Assembly: GCF_900113325.1 (NCBI RefSeq)
Contig: NZ_FOOY01000014.1
Span: 44,512-108,511 of the forward strand
Direction of reading: 5' to 3'
Origin: Sporolactobacillus nakayamae
GTDB taxonomy: Bacteria; Bacillota; Bacilli; Bacillales; Sporolactobacillaceae
Length of the DNA stretch: 64,000 nt
Shown piece after piece: positions 33,832-42,446 of the stretch. The position numbers and the translations under genes were made by a program. Position 1 is the first letter of the stretch, and each line of letters opens with the position of its first letter. Under the pieces are notes generated by a model, which was given only the letters and a program-made list of their open reading frames with translations, was not told the DNA's origin and did not search any database.

Positions 33832-34382
33832 GCCCATTGAGCGGCTGCTGCCGAACCGTCTAGGTCAGCATTGGATGACAAATACTGCGCAAGTGTCCCG
33901 GAATAGAGGATCTCCGCCTCATTCAGTTCAAGAAAATCACAGGGCTTGATAAAACAGGCGGGCTTGCTGAAAAAGTACGCACCGCTTTTTTCCAGCAGCG
34001 TTGAGACAAACTGCGAGCAAAAATAGGCGTTTCGTCTGCCTATCCTGTGATGAAGCATGATACCGATAATTCCCTTAAAATTATAATGATAGCAGTAGCC
34101 GTAATCTTGAAAATAAGCGAGCAGAATACGTGCCCGGTAATAGGCTTTCTGAGTTATTGGAAGACGCAGAATGCTGATTTGCGTTTCTTGGTCCATAGTT
34201 GCGAACTGTTCCTCAATAAATCCACCGTTAAGAAAATTCAGCTTGCCTTTCCGACCGAAACTGTAGGCGGTCATTGGCGAATCAAGAGAAATGGCCGCGT
34301 GAGAATAGGCATCGCCGGTCCAGAGCCGGACGAGTTGTGCCGGTAGTGTTTTTGAATGAGTAAGTAAGATATAAGCATACAT
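33828..34382 (-). CDS. Permuted papain-like (YiiX/NlpC-P60-type) cysteine hydrolase
   Basis: The 184-residue protein has the catalytic His early (DAYSHAAISLD) and the catalytic Cys late (NAYFCSQFVSTLLEKSG), the circularly permuted order of the YaeF/YiiX branch of NlpC/P60. Such proteins hydrolyse amide or ester bonds of peptides or lipids. ATG at 34382 follows AAAGGA at 9 bases; a TTG six codons earlier is less likely. There is no signal peptide, so a cytosolic role is expected. The family call is by motif only. Confidence 0.72.
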   Translation of the reverse strand: MYAYILLTHSKTLPAQLVRLWTGDAYSHAAISLDSPMTAYSFGRKGKLNFLNGGFIEEQFATMDQETQISILRLPITQKAYYRARILLAYFQDYGYCYHYNFKGIIGIMLHHRIGRRNAYFCSQFVSTLLEKSGAYFFSKPACFIKPCDFLELNEAEILYSGTLAQYLSSNADLDGSAAAAQWA

Positions 34383-34510
34383 GACTGGCATTCCTTTCAA
34401 TCCGTGTACGTATACTTTACCGTGCGGGCGAGTCTTCGGAAATATGCCTCAGTCATATTTTCAGCTAGGACTTAAGGTCGATAGCTAATGATGTCACACC
34501 TGGTCGCATT

Positions 34511-34541
34511 TAAAATACCGACCGGCAGAACCGATCGGTAT
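34511..34541 (-). terminator. Terminator after tlp
   Basis: ATACCGACCGG (34515-34525) pairs with CCGATCGGTAT (34531-34541); read on the minus strand it is followed by TTTTAAAT. It lies 8 bases past the tlp stop. Confidence 0.75.
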
Positions 34542-34548
34542 CCATTGA

Positions 34549-34776
34549 TTAGTGGGTCTTGCTAAAGGCGGATTCATCTTTTATTTCTTCGCGCAGCCCT
34601 TTCACACTTTCATCGCGACGCTGGTTCTTTTCATGCAGCTGGCGCTTCTCGTCCTCGTTCATTTCATCACCGTGCGCTTTTAAATAGTCATTAGTCTCGT
34701 TTATGTTTTGCAGTGTGCTGCCGATGTTGCGGCTGATTTTCTCCCAATTGTCGGAACGGTCATCCGGTTTTGCCAT
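34549..34776 (-). CDS. tlp: Tlp-family small acid-soluble spore protein
   Basis: The 75-residue protein begins MAKPDDRSDNWEKI and ends with EKNQRRDESVKGLREEIKDE, matching the Tlp (SspT) proteins of Bacillus in length, charge and both conserved ends. Tlp is made in the forespore. GGGGGG precedes the ATG at 34776, and a sigma-G-like promoter lies upstream. This gene is the best sign in the window that the organism sporulates. Upstream in-frame codons would disrupt the promoter and are not used. Confidence 0.93.
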   Translation of the reverse strand: MAKPDDRSDNWEKISRNIGSTLQNINETNDYLKAHGDEMNEDEKRQLHEKNQRRDESVKGLREEIKDESAFSKTH

Positions 34777-34799
34777 TGTTCTTCCCCCCTCTCCGTCCT

Positions 34800-34829
34800 T
34801 ATTATGTGATCGATAACTATGTCGATACA
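34800..34829 (-). promoter_or_regulatory. Sigma-G-like promoter of tlp
   Basis: On the minus strand TGTATC (34824-34829), 17 bp, CATAATA (34800-34806) resembles the forespore sigma-G consensus TGAATA-N17/18-CATACTA. It lies 23 bases before the tlp ATG. Confidence 0.7.
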
Positions 34830-34921
34830 TACCAAACCTGACCAGTATCTTTAACAGCACAGAAATTTTTTATCACAAAATTGTCCGGCTGTTCAGCTAA
34901 GAAAAAACCACAAACAAATTA

Positions 34922-34970
34922 TTGACCGAGTGGTCAATGCATGCTATAGTGTCATTGACCAAGTGGTCAA
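34922..34970 (+). promoter_or_regulatory. ABC-tetR operon promoter with two TetR-type operators
   Basis: Operators TTGACCGAGTGGTCAA (34922-34937) and TTGACCAAGTGGTCAA (34955-34970) are near-identical palindromes 33 bp apart. The -35 TTGACC (34922-34927) lies in the first; the -10 TATAGT (34945-34950) lies 17 bp later, just before the second. The operon's last gene encodes a TetR regulator, which should bind both. Confidence 0.85.
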
Positions 34971-34997
34971 CGCGCTATTTAAAGGAGGTTCACTGAG

Positions 34998-35897
34998 ATG
35001 CCGGTTATTGAATTGAGTCATATCAGTAAACGTTTTGGCAAGTTTGTTGCTGTAAATGATCTTTCTTTTTCTGTTGAACAAGGCGAATTTTTCGGATTTA
35101 TCGGTCCGAACGGAGCAGGCAAGTCGACAACGATGAATATGATGCTGAATTTTATTAAACGAAGCGGCGGGGAGATCTCGCTTCTTGGAAAAAGCGTTCC
35201 ACAGCATGATCTTGATGTAAAGAAAAGGATTGGATATGTACCGAGTGATGTGCGTTTTTATCCGCAGCTGCGTGTTCAGGACCTGATCCGCTACACCTTG
35301 GATTTTCATCATATGGAAGGGGATCAGGCAGAAATTGATCGCTATTTTGAGCTGTTTCAAATTGACCGCAAGAAAAAATTCGGTGATCTGTCTTTAGGAA
35401 ATAAGAAAAAGGTCGCGTTGGTTTGCGCGCTCATTCACCATCCGGAGTTAATTATTATGGATGAACCGACGAACGGGCTTGATCCGCTGATGCACGCTCG
35501 GCTGTTCCGAGTGCTAAAAGAAAAGCAGGAGCAAGGTGCGACCATCTTTCTCTCCAGTCACAATCTGAAAGAGGTTGAGGATTATTGTTCAAAGGTCGCG
35601 TTTATTCGCAGCGGTCAGCTGGTCGGTGTTGAAGACTTGTCTCAGGTCAATAAAAAAACGAAGATCGTGACCTTGAAAGGAAGCAAGTTGCCACTCGACG
35701 AAATGAAGGCGATTGGTGCGACCTGTACCAAAAAAGAGGAACACGAAGCGCGTTTTCTTTATGAGGGCGGTCTTCCGCAGCTCTTTTCAACATTGTCAAA
35801 TCTGTCAACGGATCTTGAAGATGTGACTGTTGCAAACCGCGATTTGGAAGAACAGTTCATGTCGATGTATGAACGTCAGGAGGGTGAACGGCTATGA
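34998..35897 (+). CDS. ABC transporter ATP-binding protein
   Basis: The 299-residue ATPase has Walker A GPNGAGKST (residues ~37-45), a signature that reads LSLGNKKKV rather than LSGGQ, Walker B LIIMDEPTNGLDP and the H-loop SSHNLKEVEDY. The C-terminal ~80 residues are an accessory domain typical of drug/ABC-2 exporters. AAAGGAGG precedes the ATG. It overlaps the permease gene by 4 bases (ATGA), so subunits are coupled. The cargo is probably a toxic compound or peptide. Confidence 0.92.
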   Translation: MPVIELSHISKRFGKFVAVNDLSFSVEQGEFFGFIGPNGAGKSTTMNMMLNFIKRSGGEISLLGKSVPQHDLDVKKRIGYVPSDVRFYPQLRVQDLIRYTLDFHHMEGDQAEIDRYFELFQIDRKKKFGDLSLGNKKKVALVCALIHHPELIIMDEPTNGLDPLMHARLFRVLKEKQEQGATIFLSSHNLKEVEDYCSKVAFIRSGQLVGVEDLSQVNKKTKIVTLKGSKLPLDEMKAIGATCTKKEEHEARFLYEGGLPQLFSTLSNLSTDLEDVTVANRDLEEQFMSMYERQEGERL

Positions 35898-36700
35898 CCT
35901 TGTTCAGACTAGAATGCAGAACGCATATAAAAACACTAGTGATTTGGATTGTTGTTGTTGGTGTGCTGACTCTTGGTCTCGTGTCATTATTTCCTGCAAT
36001 GAAGGACATGGGGCTGCAGCAAATGGATTTGAAGTCAATGCCGAAAGATATGTTGAAAGCATTCAATTTATCGGATATGGCAGCCTTGGCGACAATCAAA
36101 GGCTATTTTGGTTATGAATATCAGTATATCGTGATTGCCACCGGCATTTTCGCGGCGATGCTCGGAACAAATGCACTCGCCAGAGAAGAGGCGGAAGGAA
36201 CAATCGGCTATCTCTATGCTCAGCCGATTACGCGTCTTTCCATCGTTGGATCGAAAATGCTCGCAAACAGTTTGCTTTATACAGTATACTGGGCAGTATC
36301 AATGGCAATTGCTTTTTTGGGATGTATTCTCTTCAAGGAGTCGGGTGCATCCGTTCATGGGCTTTTTAAGAGCTTTGCACAATTAGCTTTCTCCGGATGG
36401 GTAATGGGGCTTACTTTTCTTGTATTCGGCTTTCTTTTATCGTCGTTCCTGTCCACAAATAAGTCTGCGACTTCGTTGTCTCTTGGTGTTGTCTTTCTCA
36501 CCTTTATACTTGGTGTTGTGGGTAAGATGAATGATGATTTTCAGGCACTTGTCTTCTTCTCGCCGGTTGACACAGCACTTCCAAGCACTGTCTTCAAGAA
36601 TGGAATTGAATGGAACTACATTGTGACCGACCTGATTGTGATCATGGTTTCCTGCCTGCTTACGTTTTGGATCTATAAGAGGAAGGATTTGAAAGTGTAA
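35894..36700 (+). CDS. ABC-2-type permease
   Basis: The 268-residue protein has six predicted helices: one near the N-terminus (IWIVVVGVLTLGLVSLFPAM), and five in the latter two thirds after a conserved block GTNALAREEAEGTIGYLYAQPITR, which is typical of ABC-2 permeases. It overlaps the ATPase by 4 bases and shares its final A with the ATG of the TetR gene. It would form a dimer with the ATPase for export. Confidence 0.9.
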   Translation: MTLFRLECRTHIKTLVIWIVVVGVLTLGLVSLFPAMKDMGLQQMDLKSMPKDMLKAFNLSDMAALATIKGYFGYEYQYIVIATGIFAAMLGTNALAREEAEGTIGYLYAQPITRLSIVGSKMLANSLLYTVYWAVSMAIAFLGCILFKESGASVHGLFKSFAQLAFSGWVMGLTFLVFGFLLSSFLSTNKSATSLSLGVVFLTFILGVVGKMNDDFQALVFFSPVDTALPSTVFKNGIEWNYIVTDLIVIMVSCLLTFWIYKRKDLKV

Positions 36701-37305
36701 TGGATGAACCGAAAGAAAAGGCAATTTTGGACGCGGCGATTCATGAGTTTGCGGTAAAAGGATTTGAACGGGCATCGACCAATCAAATCGCAAAATCATC
36801 AGGCGTTTCAAAAGGGCTGATCTTTCATTACTTTGATTCAAAAGAGAAACTTTTTGAAAAAAGTGTGGATTATGCGGTACGTTTTATGATGAAAGAGCTT
36901 GACTATGAGAACTGGAAATTATCCTCAGATATGCTTGCGGATATGCGGAAAATATGTGAGATGGAAGTTCATGTCTACAAAAAATATCCTGATATTTACC
37001 AGTTTATCACCAATGCATTTGCTCAGCCTCCGGAACGACTGACGGATAAAATGATCAGTTTATATAATGAATTGAATGCAATGACTCCGGATTTCGTTGG
37101 GGATACGATTGAGCGACTTGACTTGAAGGACGACGTGGACGCTGGTCTTTTAAAAGAGGTACTGCTCTGTCTTTTTAACGATTACAGCAATCGGACGATG
37201 GCTTATTTAAAGAAATATCCGAATTCGAGTATTGACGATCTTAAGCCGTTGATAGAGCGGTTGTTTGCGATGATGGAAATGACTCTGCGCGGTTTAATTA
37301 GGTAA
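36700..37305 (+). CDS. TetR/AcrR-family regulator
   Basis: The 201-residue protein has an N-terminal TetR helix-turn-helix (AILDAAIHEFAVKGFERASTNQIAKSSGVSKGLIFHYFDSKEKLF, given as a block at residues 7-50) and an all-helical ligand domain. The ATG overlaps the permease stop (TAATG). As the last gene of the operon it most likely represses it through the twin operators at 34922-34970; the ligand is unknown. Confidence 0.93.
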   Translation: MDEPKEKAILDAAIHEFAVKGFERASTNQIAKSSGVSKGLIFHYFDSKEKLFEKSVDYAVRFMMKELDYENWKLSSDMLADMRKICEMEVHVYKKYPDIYQFITNAFAQPPERLTDKMISLYNELNAMTPDFVGDTIERLDLKDDVDAGLLKEVLLCLFNDYSNRTMAYLKKYPNSSIDDLKPLIERLFAMMEMTLRGLIR

Positions 37306-37497
37306 GCCGTGAATGAGAAGAAAAGCAAAAAGCGGAAGGGGGACAGAATGATCGTGCGTGTCGGCACGGTTACCGTCCCGCTTCTTTTACTTTTCGCTTG
37401 AGGCGTGAACATCTAATGAAGTGTTTAAGGCATCCTCGCGCAGAAGATCGATACGGTCCAGTACATATTATAACGGCGAATTGATTCGCTGAAAAAT

Positions 37498-37535
37498 ATA
37501 AAAATGAGATCGTTTGACGAACAAACGATCTCATT
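37498..37535 (-). terminator. Terminator after the D-lactate dehydrogenase
   Basis: A 13-base stem ATGAGATCGTTTG / CAAACGATCTCAT with a 5-base loop is followed, on the minus strand, by TTTTTATATTTTT. The 190 bases between it and the tetR stop show no gene. Confidence 0.9.
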
Positions 37536-37556
37536 GAACATGATTTTGTGCTTATT

Positions 37557-38552
37557 TTATCGATTGCGCACACAGTTCTGGCTTGTGCCGGTTTCCAGAA
37601 CTTCAACCACGCAGTCAAGTGCGCCTTCAACAATGTTTTGTACCGCTGTTTCTGTGAAGAATCCAACATGCGGTGTCAGCAGAACCTGATCCATTGCGAT
37701 CAATTTGGACAAAAGTGGATCATCGAGCGATTGCTCACTCAGATTTTTATTGATCATCGTTTCGTTTTCAAAAGTGTCGAGCGCGGCGCCAGCAATTTCG
37801 CCATTGTCAAGCGCTTCGATTAAATCTACAGTGTTAATGAGTGCGCCACGCGCGATATTGATCAGGAAAGCACTATTTTTCATGAGAGCTAATGTCTGCT
37901 TATTAATCATATGATATGTCGAATCAAAGAGCGGCGTGTGAAGGGAAACAATGTCAGCTTCCTTCAGCACGGCCTCCAGCGATGGGCGGTACTCAAGAAT
38001 CGACTTGACCCGGTCGTTCGGGTACTGATCGAATCCAATAACCGTTGCGCCAAGACCTTTGAAAAGCTCGGCAGCGGTTGCTCCGATGCGTCCGGTCCCT
38101 ATGATGCCAACGGTTAATGAACGAATTTCTTTCGAAAGCAGTCCACCCCAGCTAAAGTCTTTTGCTGCGACTCGTTTTTGAAATTGAGGTATATGGCGGA
38201 CAAGCTGCATTGCTTGTGTGACCGCCAGTTCGGCAACGGCGTAAGGTGAATAGGCGGGTACATTAGTGACAATTAAATCATTTTTTTCTGCTTCATTCAG
38301 GTCAATCATGTCATAACCGGCGGTGCGTGTTGCGATCTGCTTGATTCCATAGCTTTTCAGCTGTGCGTAGAGGTTCGGTCCGCCGAGCTCGGTCGGTTGT
38401 TGAATACAGATGCCGTCAAACTGTTCGGATTGGGCAACGGTTTGTTCAGAGAGAAAGTCAGAAGTTGTCGTTAATTCAGCTTGATTCTTTTCAGCCCAAA
38501 GCTTAATTATTTCTTGTTCGTGGGGCTGCACGCCATACATCAAAATTTTCAT
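37557..38552 (-). CDS. D-lactate dehydrogenase (D-2-hydroxyacid dehydrogenase family)
   Basis: The 331-residue enzyme reduces pyruvate to D-lactate with NADH. It has the NAD motif VGIIGTGRIGATAAELF, substrate Arg in NIARGALINT, Glu in ALDTFENET and the catalytic His in LLTPHVGFFTE. Length and the NVPAYSPYAVAELAVTQA block match lactobacillal D-LDH. ATG at 38552 is preceded by GGGAGG. The enzyme would make D-lactate, the substrate pair of the lar system. A 2-hydroxyisocaproate dehydrogenase is the main alternative. Confidence 0.87.
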   Translation of the reverse strand: MKILMYGVQPHEQEIIKLWAEKNQAELTTTSDFLSEQTVAQSEQFDGICIQQPTELGGPNLYAQLKSYGIKQIATRTAGYDMIDLNEAEKNDLIVTNVPAYSPYAVAELAVTQAMQLVRHIPQFQKRVAAKDFSWGGLLSKEIRSLTVGIIGTGRIGATAAELFKGLGATVIGFDQYPNDRVKSILEYRPSLEAVLKEADIVSLHTPLFDSTYHMINKQTLALMKNSAFLINIARGALINTVDLIEALDNGEIAGAALDTFENETMINKNLSEQSLDDPLLSKLIAMDQVLLTPHVGFFTETAVQNIVEGALDCVVEVLETGTSQNCVRNR

Positions 38553-38623
38553 GCGTTGTATTCCTCCCTTAGCGTTCACCTAAATCTTGGTACGTTATGA
38601 TCTTCACCAATAAGCTCAGTTCG

Positions 38624-38671
38624 TGTGCTTGATTTCACAACCAGTTTAAACAATTTGAAAAAATATGTAAA
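38624..38671 (-). promoter_or_regulatory. Probable D-LDH promoter with a Rex-like half-site
   Basis: On the minus strand TTTACA (38666-38671), 17 bp, TAAACT (38643-38648), followed by TTGTGAAATCAAGCACA (38624-38640). The latter keeps one intact Rex half (TTGTGAA) and a poor second half. The promoter is fair; the Rex reading is tentative. Confidence 0.45.
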
Positions 38672-38737
38672 CGATACCAGTTTAAAGCATAACCGCTGTT
38701 TCGTAATGAAGCACCGATGTTATCATGTTAAAAATGT

Positions 38738-38900
38738 ATTAGAAAACGTGGCTTCGCCCAGCCTTTGGAGAAGGCGAAGCAGCCGTCACGACGGCCACGG
38801 ACATCCAAGACCCGGTGAGCAAAAGGTCACCTGTCACTAGAAGTGATGGCTTTCGTGTTGCAGGACATGCGCATTTTTAGCGAAGGTTCTTTTATTGCCG
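38738..38900. repeat. Degenerate composite repeat between D-LDH and adhE
   Basis: It opens with TTAGAAAAC-TGGCTTCGCC text like the hairpin at 4191, has a hairpin around GGCTTCGCC...GGCGAAGC, and continues with GTGATGGCTTTCGTGTTGCA and AGGACATGCGCATTTTTAGC, which match the element at 56300-56380. It is a decayed member of the same family. No gene is present. Confidence 0.7.
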
Positions 38901-38955
38901 AGTTGCTACTTATGTTAGTTTCCGCTAATCTTTTAAGATTTACTATTTTTTTGCA

Positions 38956-38997
38956 AACAAAAAAACGTCTGCTTCAAATGAAGAGCAGGCGTTTTAA
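38956..38997 (-). terminator. Terminator after adhE
   Basis: Read on the minus strand, AACGCCTGCTCTTC pairs imperfectly with GAAGCAGACGTT and is followed by TTTTTTTG. It lies 13 bases past the adhE stop. Confidence 0.8.
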
Positions 38998-39009
38998 AAG
39001 TAATGACGA

Positions 39010-41625
39010 TCAAATTCCCTTAAAAGCTTCGCGATAGATGTCCGCGAGTTCGGATACAAGCGGCATCTTTGGATTAGCAGTCGTGCATTGATCGCCAAAC
39101 GCGCGGTCAGACAATTTGTCGAGTGCTTTCTCGAAATCAACGTTGCTGACCCCATTCGCTTCGATGCTCATTGGCATGTTCAGTTCTTGAGTCAACTTTT
39201 TAATCGCCTGAACGAGGTTCTCGACGCTTTCCTCAGTTGTCTTGCCGCCAACGCCGATAATTTGCGCGATTTCCGCATAGCGTTCATCGGCGATAAAGTG
39301 TTTGTATTTCGGGAATGCTGTGAATTTCGTCGGTTTCAACGCGTTGTAACGGATCACATGCGGCAAAAGGATTGCGCAGCAGCGGCCGTGCGCAAGGTGG
39401 AATTCGTTGCCCAACTTGTGTGCGAGACTATGATTGATGCCTAGGAACGCGTTGGAGAAAGCCATGCCGGCAATCGTCGACGCGTTGTGCATTTTCTCTT
39501 TCGCTAATTTGTCGCTGCTGTCTTTATACGATCTCGGCAAGAACTTGAATACAAGCTGGATCGCTTTGATGCACAGTCCATCGGTATAATCATTTGCCAT
39601 GTTCGAGACATACGCTTCAATGGCGTGTGTGAGCACATCCATTCCCGAATCGGCGAGCACGCGTTGCGGAACCGTCATAACAAATTCCGGATCAATGATC
39701 GCGACATTTGGCGTCAGTGCATAATCGGCGAGCGGATATTTCATGTCATTCTGTTTGTCTGTAATAACGGAGAACGAGGTCACTTCCGATCCCGTACCCG
39801 ATGTCGTTGGAATCGCGACGAATTTTGCCTTCTTACCTAAGTCCGGAAATTTGAACACACGTTTGCGGATATCCAAGAACTTCTGCTTGAGTCCGAAGAA
39901 GTCGGTTTCAGGGCTTTCGTAGAACAGCCACATACCTTTAGCAGCGTCCATCGCCGAACCGCCGCCAAGCGTGATGATCACATCGGGTTTAAAGCTGTGC
40001 ATCATTTCCGTACCCTTTATAACCGTTGTAACCGACGGATCAGGTTCAACATCTGAGAAGACTTCAACGTGAACCGGTTCTCTGCGTTGTCTCAGGAAGT
40101 GAAGTACCCGGTCGACATAACCGAATTTCACCATTCCGGGATCTGCAACGATGAACGCGCGTGAAATATCAGGCATAACCGACAGATAGTTTGCCGCGTT
40201 TTTTTCAAAATAGATCTTTGGTGGGACCTTGAACCACTGCATGTTGTTGCGACGATTGGCCATTGTTTTAATATTGATCAGATTCGCAGTACCCACGTTT
40301 GTTGAAACCGAGTTGCCGCCGTATGTGCCGCATCCCAAAGTAAGCGAAGGGATAAAATAATTGTAGATATCGCCGATCCCGCCTAGCGATGACGGCGCGT
40401 TGACGATCAATCGCCCAGCCTTCATCTTCATTGCGAACGCATCGATCACCTTTTGATCAGTTGAGTGAATAACCGCTGAGTGGCCGATTCCGCCGAATTC
40501 CAGCATTTCTTCGCAGAGCCGGAGTCCTTCATCAGTGGTTTTTGCTTTAAAGCAAGCGAGCACAGGACTCAGTTTTTCGCGCGAAAGCGGAGACTCAGGT
40601 CCGACGGTGCTCAATTCCGCAATGATGACTTTCGTATCATCCGGAACGGTTACTCCGGCAAGCCCTGCGATAAAGGCGGCAGGTTTGCCGACAATCTGCG
40701 GATTTACGGCGCAGCGGCGTTCATCAATGACGAGTTTTTCAACCTTTTTCCTTTCCTCGCTGTTCAAAAAGTAGCATTTGTTCGCAATCATTTCCTGTTT
40801 AACAGCTTCATAGATTGCCGCGTCAACGACGACTGCCTGCTCCGAAGCGCAAATCATGCCGTGATCAAAAGTTTTGGAAAGAATCAAGTCATTTACGGCT
40901 TGCTTAATGTCGGCAGTTTTTTCAACGTATGCCGGCACATTTCCTGGTCCAACGCCGATTGCCGGTTTGCCGGAACTGTAGGCCGATTTCACCATACCGG
41001 AGCCTCCGGTGGCGAGAATGAGTGAGACACCTGGGTGATGCATTAACGCTTGGGTCGCATCAAGTGATGGCGCTTCAATCCACTGAATGCAATTCTTTGG
41101 AGCACCTGCAAGAATTGCTGCGTCACGGACAATCCGAGCTGCCTCGCTGCTGCATTTTTGCGCGGACGGGTGAAAAGCGAAGATTATCGGATTTTTAGTC
41201 TTAATGGAGATCAGCGATTTGAATAGGGTTGTCGAGGTCGGATTTGTAACCGGAGTGACACCCGCGATCACACCAACCGGTTCTGCGATCTGCACAATTT
41301 CGTCATATGGATCCTCGTTAATGATGCCGACTGTCTTGTTCTCTTTAATCGAGTTATAGATATATTCGGTTGCAAAAATATTCTTGATCATTTTATCTTC
41401 ATAAACACCGCGTTTGGTTTCCTCGACAGCCATTTTTGCCAGCTCCATATGTTTGTCAAGCCCGGCCAGCGCCATTTGTTTCACGATCTCATCAATTTGG
41501 GATTGATTCAGTGGCCTAAAGTCATCCAGTGCGGTCTTTGCATTCGTGACTAATTGGTCAATAGTTTTTTTCAGAGTTTCTTTCTTTGAGTCTTTTGGAT
41601 TTAATGCTTGTTCTTCAATAGCCAT
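39010..41625 (-). CDS. adhE: Bifunctional acetaldehyde-CoA/alcohol dehydrogenase
   Basis: The 871-residue protein fuses an N-terminal CoA-acylating aldehyde dehydrogenase (catalytic C259 in HGMICASEQ) to a C-terminal iron alcohol dehydrogenase (GGGSAMDAAK for NAD, GINHSLAHKLGNEFHLAHG for Fe2+). It turns acetyl-CoA into ethanol and restores NAD+ in anaerobic growth, and forms spirosomes in relatives. AAAGGAGG precedes the ATG. It stands alone between strong signals: Rex and cre sites upstream and a terminator downstream. The paralogue tail at 1-546 is a separate gene. Confidence 0.97.
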   Translation of the reverse strand: MAIEEQALNPKDSKKETLKKTIDQLVTNAKTALDDFRPLNQSQIDEIVKQMALAGLDKHMELAKMAVEETKRGVYEDKMIKNIFATEYIYNSIKENKTVGIINEDPYDEIVQIAEPVGVIAGVTPVTNPTSTTLFKSLISIKTKNPIIFAFHPSAQKCSSEAARIVRDAAILAGAPKNCIQWIEAPSLDATQALMHHPGVSLILATGGSGMVKSAYSSGKPAIGVGPGNVPAYVEKTADIKQAVNDLILSKTFDHGMICASEQAVVVDAAIYEAVKQEMIANKCYFLNSEERKKVEKLVIDERRCAVNPQIVGKPAAFIAGLAGVTVPDDTKVIIAELSTVGPESPLSREKLSPVLACFKAKTTDEGLRLCEEMLEFGGIGHSAVIHSTDQKVIDAFAMKMKAGRLIVNAPSSLGGIGDIYNYFIPSLTLGCGTYGGNSVSTNVGTANLINIKTMANRRNNMQWFKVPPKIYFEKNAANYLSVMPDISRAFIVADPGMVKFGYVDRVLHFLRQRREPVHVEVFSDVEPDPSVTTVIKGTEMMHSFKPDVIITLGGGSAMDAAKGMWLFYESPETDFFGLKQKFLDIRKRVFKFPDLGKKAKFVAIPTTSGTGSEVTSFSVITDKQNDMKYPLADYALTPNVAIIDPEFVMTVPQRVLADSGMDVLTHAIEAYVSNMANDYTDGLCIKAIQLVFKFLPRSYKDSSDKLAKEKMHNASTIAGMAFSNAFLGINHSLAHKLGNEFHLAHGRCCAILLPHVIRYNALKPTKFTAFPKYKHFIADERYAEIAQIIGVGGKTTEESVENLVQAIKKLTQELNMPMSIEANGVSNVDFEKALDKLSDRAFGDQCTTANPKMPLVSELADIYREAFKGI

Positions 41626-41658
41626 ATGATTTGCCTCCTTTAGGTATAAACCATGACA

Positions 41659-41676
41659 TTGTGAAATATTTCACAT
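41659..41676. promoter_or_regulatory. Rex operator of adhE
   Basis: TTGTGAAATATTTCACAT matches the Rex consensus TTGTGAANNNNTTCACAA in all but the last base. It covers the expected transcription start of adhE. Rex lets go when NADH is high, which fits AdhE's job. Confidence 0.88.
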
Positions 41677-41680
41677 GTAT

Positions 41681-41709
41681 AATTTACTTTAAAACGATTG
41701 GATTGGCAA
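41681..41709 (-). promoter_or_regulatory. adhE promoter
   Basis: On the minus strand TTGCCA (41704-41709), 17 bp, TAAATT (41681-41686). The predicted start at about 41674 falls inside the Rex operator. The -10 is a moderate match; TATACA slightly downstream is an alternative. Confidence 0.55.
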
Positions 41710-41715
41710 CGTCAA

Positions 41716-41729
41716 TGATAGCGCTGTCA
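41716..41729. promoter_or_regulatory. CcpA cre site upstream of adhE
   Basis: TGATAGCGCTGTCA fits every fixed position of the cre consensus TGWNANCGNTNWCA and is nearly palindromic. It is centred about 48 bases upstream of the predicted adhE start, before the -35, a position from which CcpA may activate rather than block. Confidence 0.7.
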
Positions 41730-41943
41730 CAAAGTTGAAACTTGATTATGTCTAATTTGTGGCGATCAGATGAATGAGGTTTTATGCGAGTATAAATTGG
41801 GTTGAATCTTTGCGGAGAGCAGACATATGGCGTGGCGAAGACTTGTCCCTCTTGAGAAAAGCAAGATTCAGCACCAATGCGAATGGTCGCAAAAATTGCT
41901 TATAATATAGGAAACAGTCGGTGAAACGGAGAGAGACGCACTC

Positions 41944-42393
41944 ATGAAAATATGTATTATTGCAATGGCGGCCATGCTGTTCTTATCTGGATGCCGCGAC
42001 GCTGTGCAAAATGGAGACCAGCAACATCTAAAGCCATCACCCTATACGAAAAACAGTTTTAAACACGTTAAAGGCATTCGCGTTTACATGGATAAGCGCA
42101 GCTATCCAGCGCGATCAAAAGATGTAACGCTGATTATCGAGAATAATACGGATGAGGGCGTTACTTTTGGAATGGACTATACGATTGAAATGAAACAGAA
42201 AGGCAGCTGGTACGTAATGCCGTTCCGTAAAGATGGTGCTTTTACCGCAATGGCCGAGCAGTTGAATTCGCATCAGATTGTCAGAAAAAAGATATCACTG
42301 GACTTATTGAGCGACAAACCGGAAAAAGGGAACTACAGAGTCATTAAGAAGATCGGAGCTCAAACGTTTCGTGCATCATTTGAACTGCACTAA
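41944..42393 (+). CDS. Lipoprotein with Ig-like domain
   Basis: The 149-residue protein has a lipoprotein signal with lipobox LSGC (Cys 17) and then a beta-rich domain. The run GIRVYMDKRSYPARSKDVTLIIENNT and the end YRVIKKIG...FRASFELH fit the bacterial Ig-like domain that reads 'stacked' Tyr/Pro strands in many Firmicutes lipoproteins. GGAGAG precedes the ATG. It would sit on the outer face of the membrane. Function is unknown. Confidence 0.75.
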   Translation: MKICIIAMAAMLFLSGCRDAVQNGDQQHLKPSPYTKNSFKHVKGIRVYMDKRSYPARSKDVTLIIENNTDEGVTFGMDYTIEMKQKGSWYVMPFRKDGAFTAMAEQLNSHQIVRKKISLDLLSDKPEKGNYRVIKKIGAQTFRASFELH

Positions 42394-42446
42394 TGAGAAT
42401 CCCGAAGAATTAGCAATTGGCGGGTGGAAAAACAGTAGACGAATAA

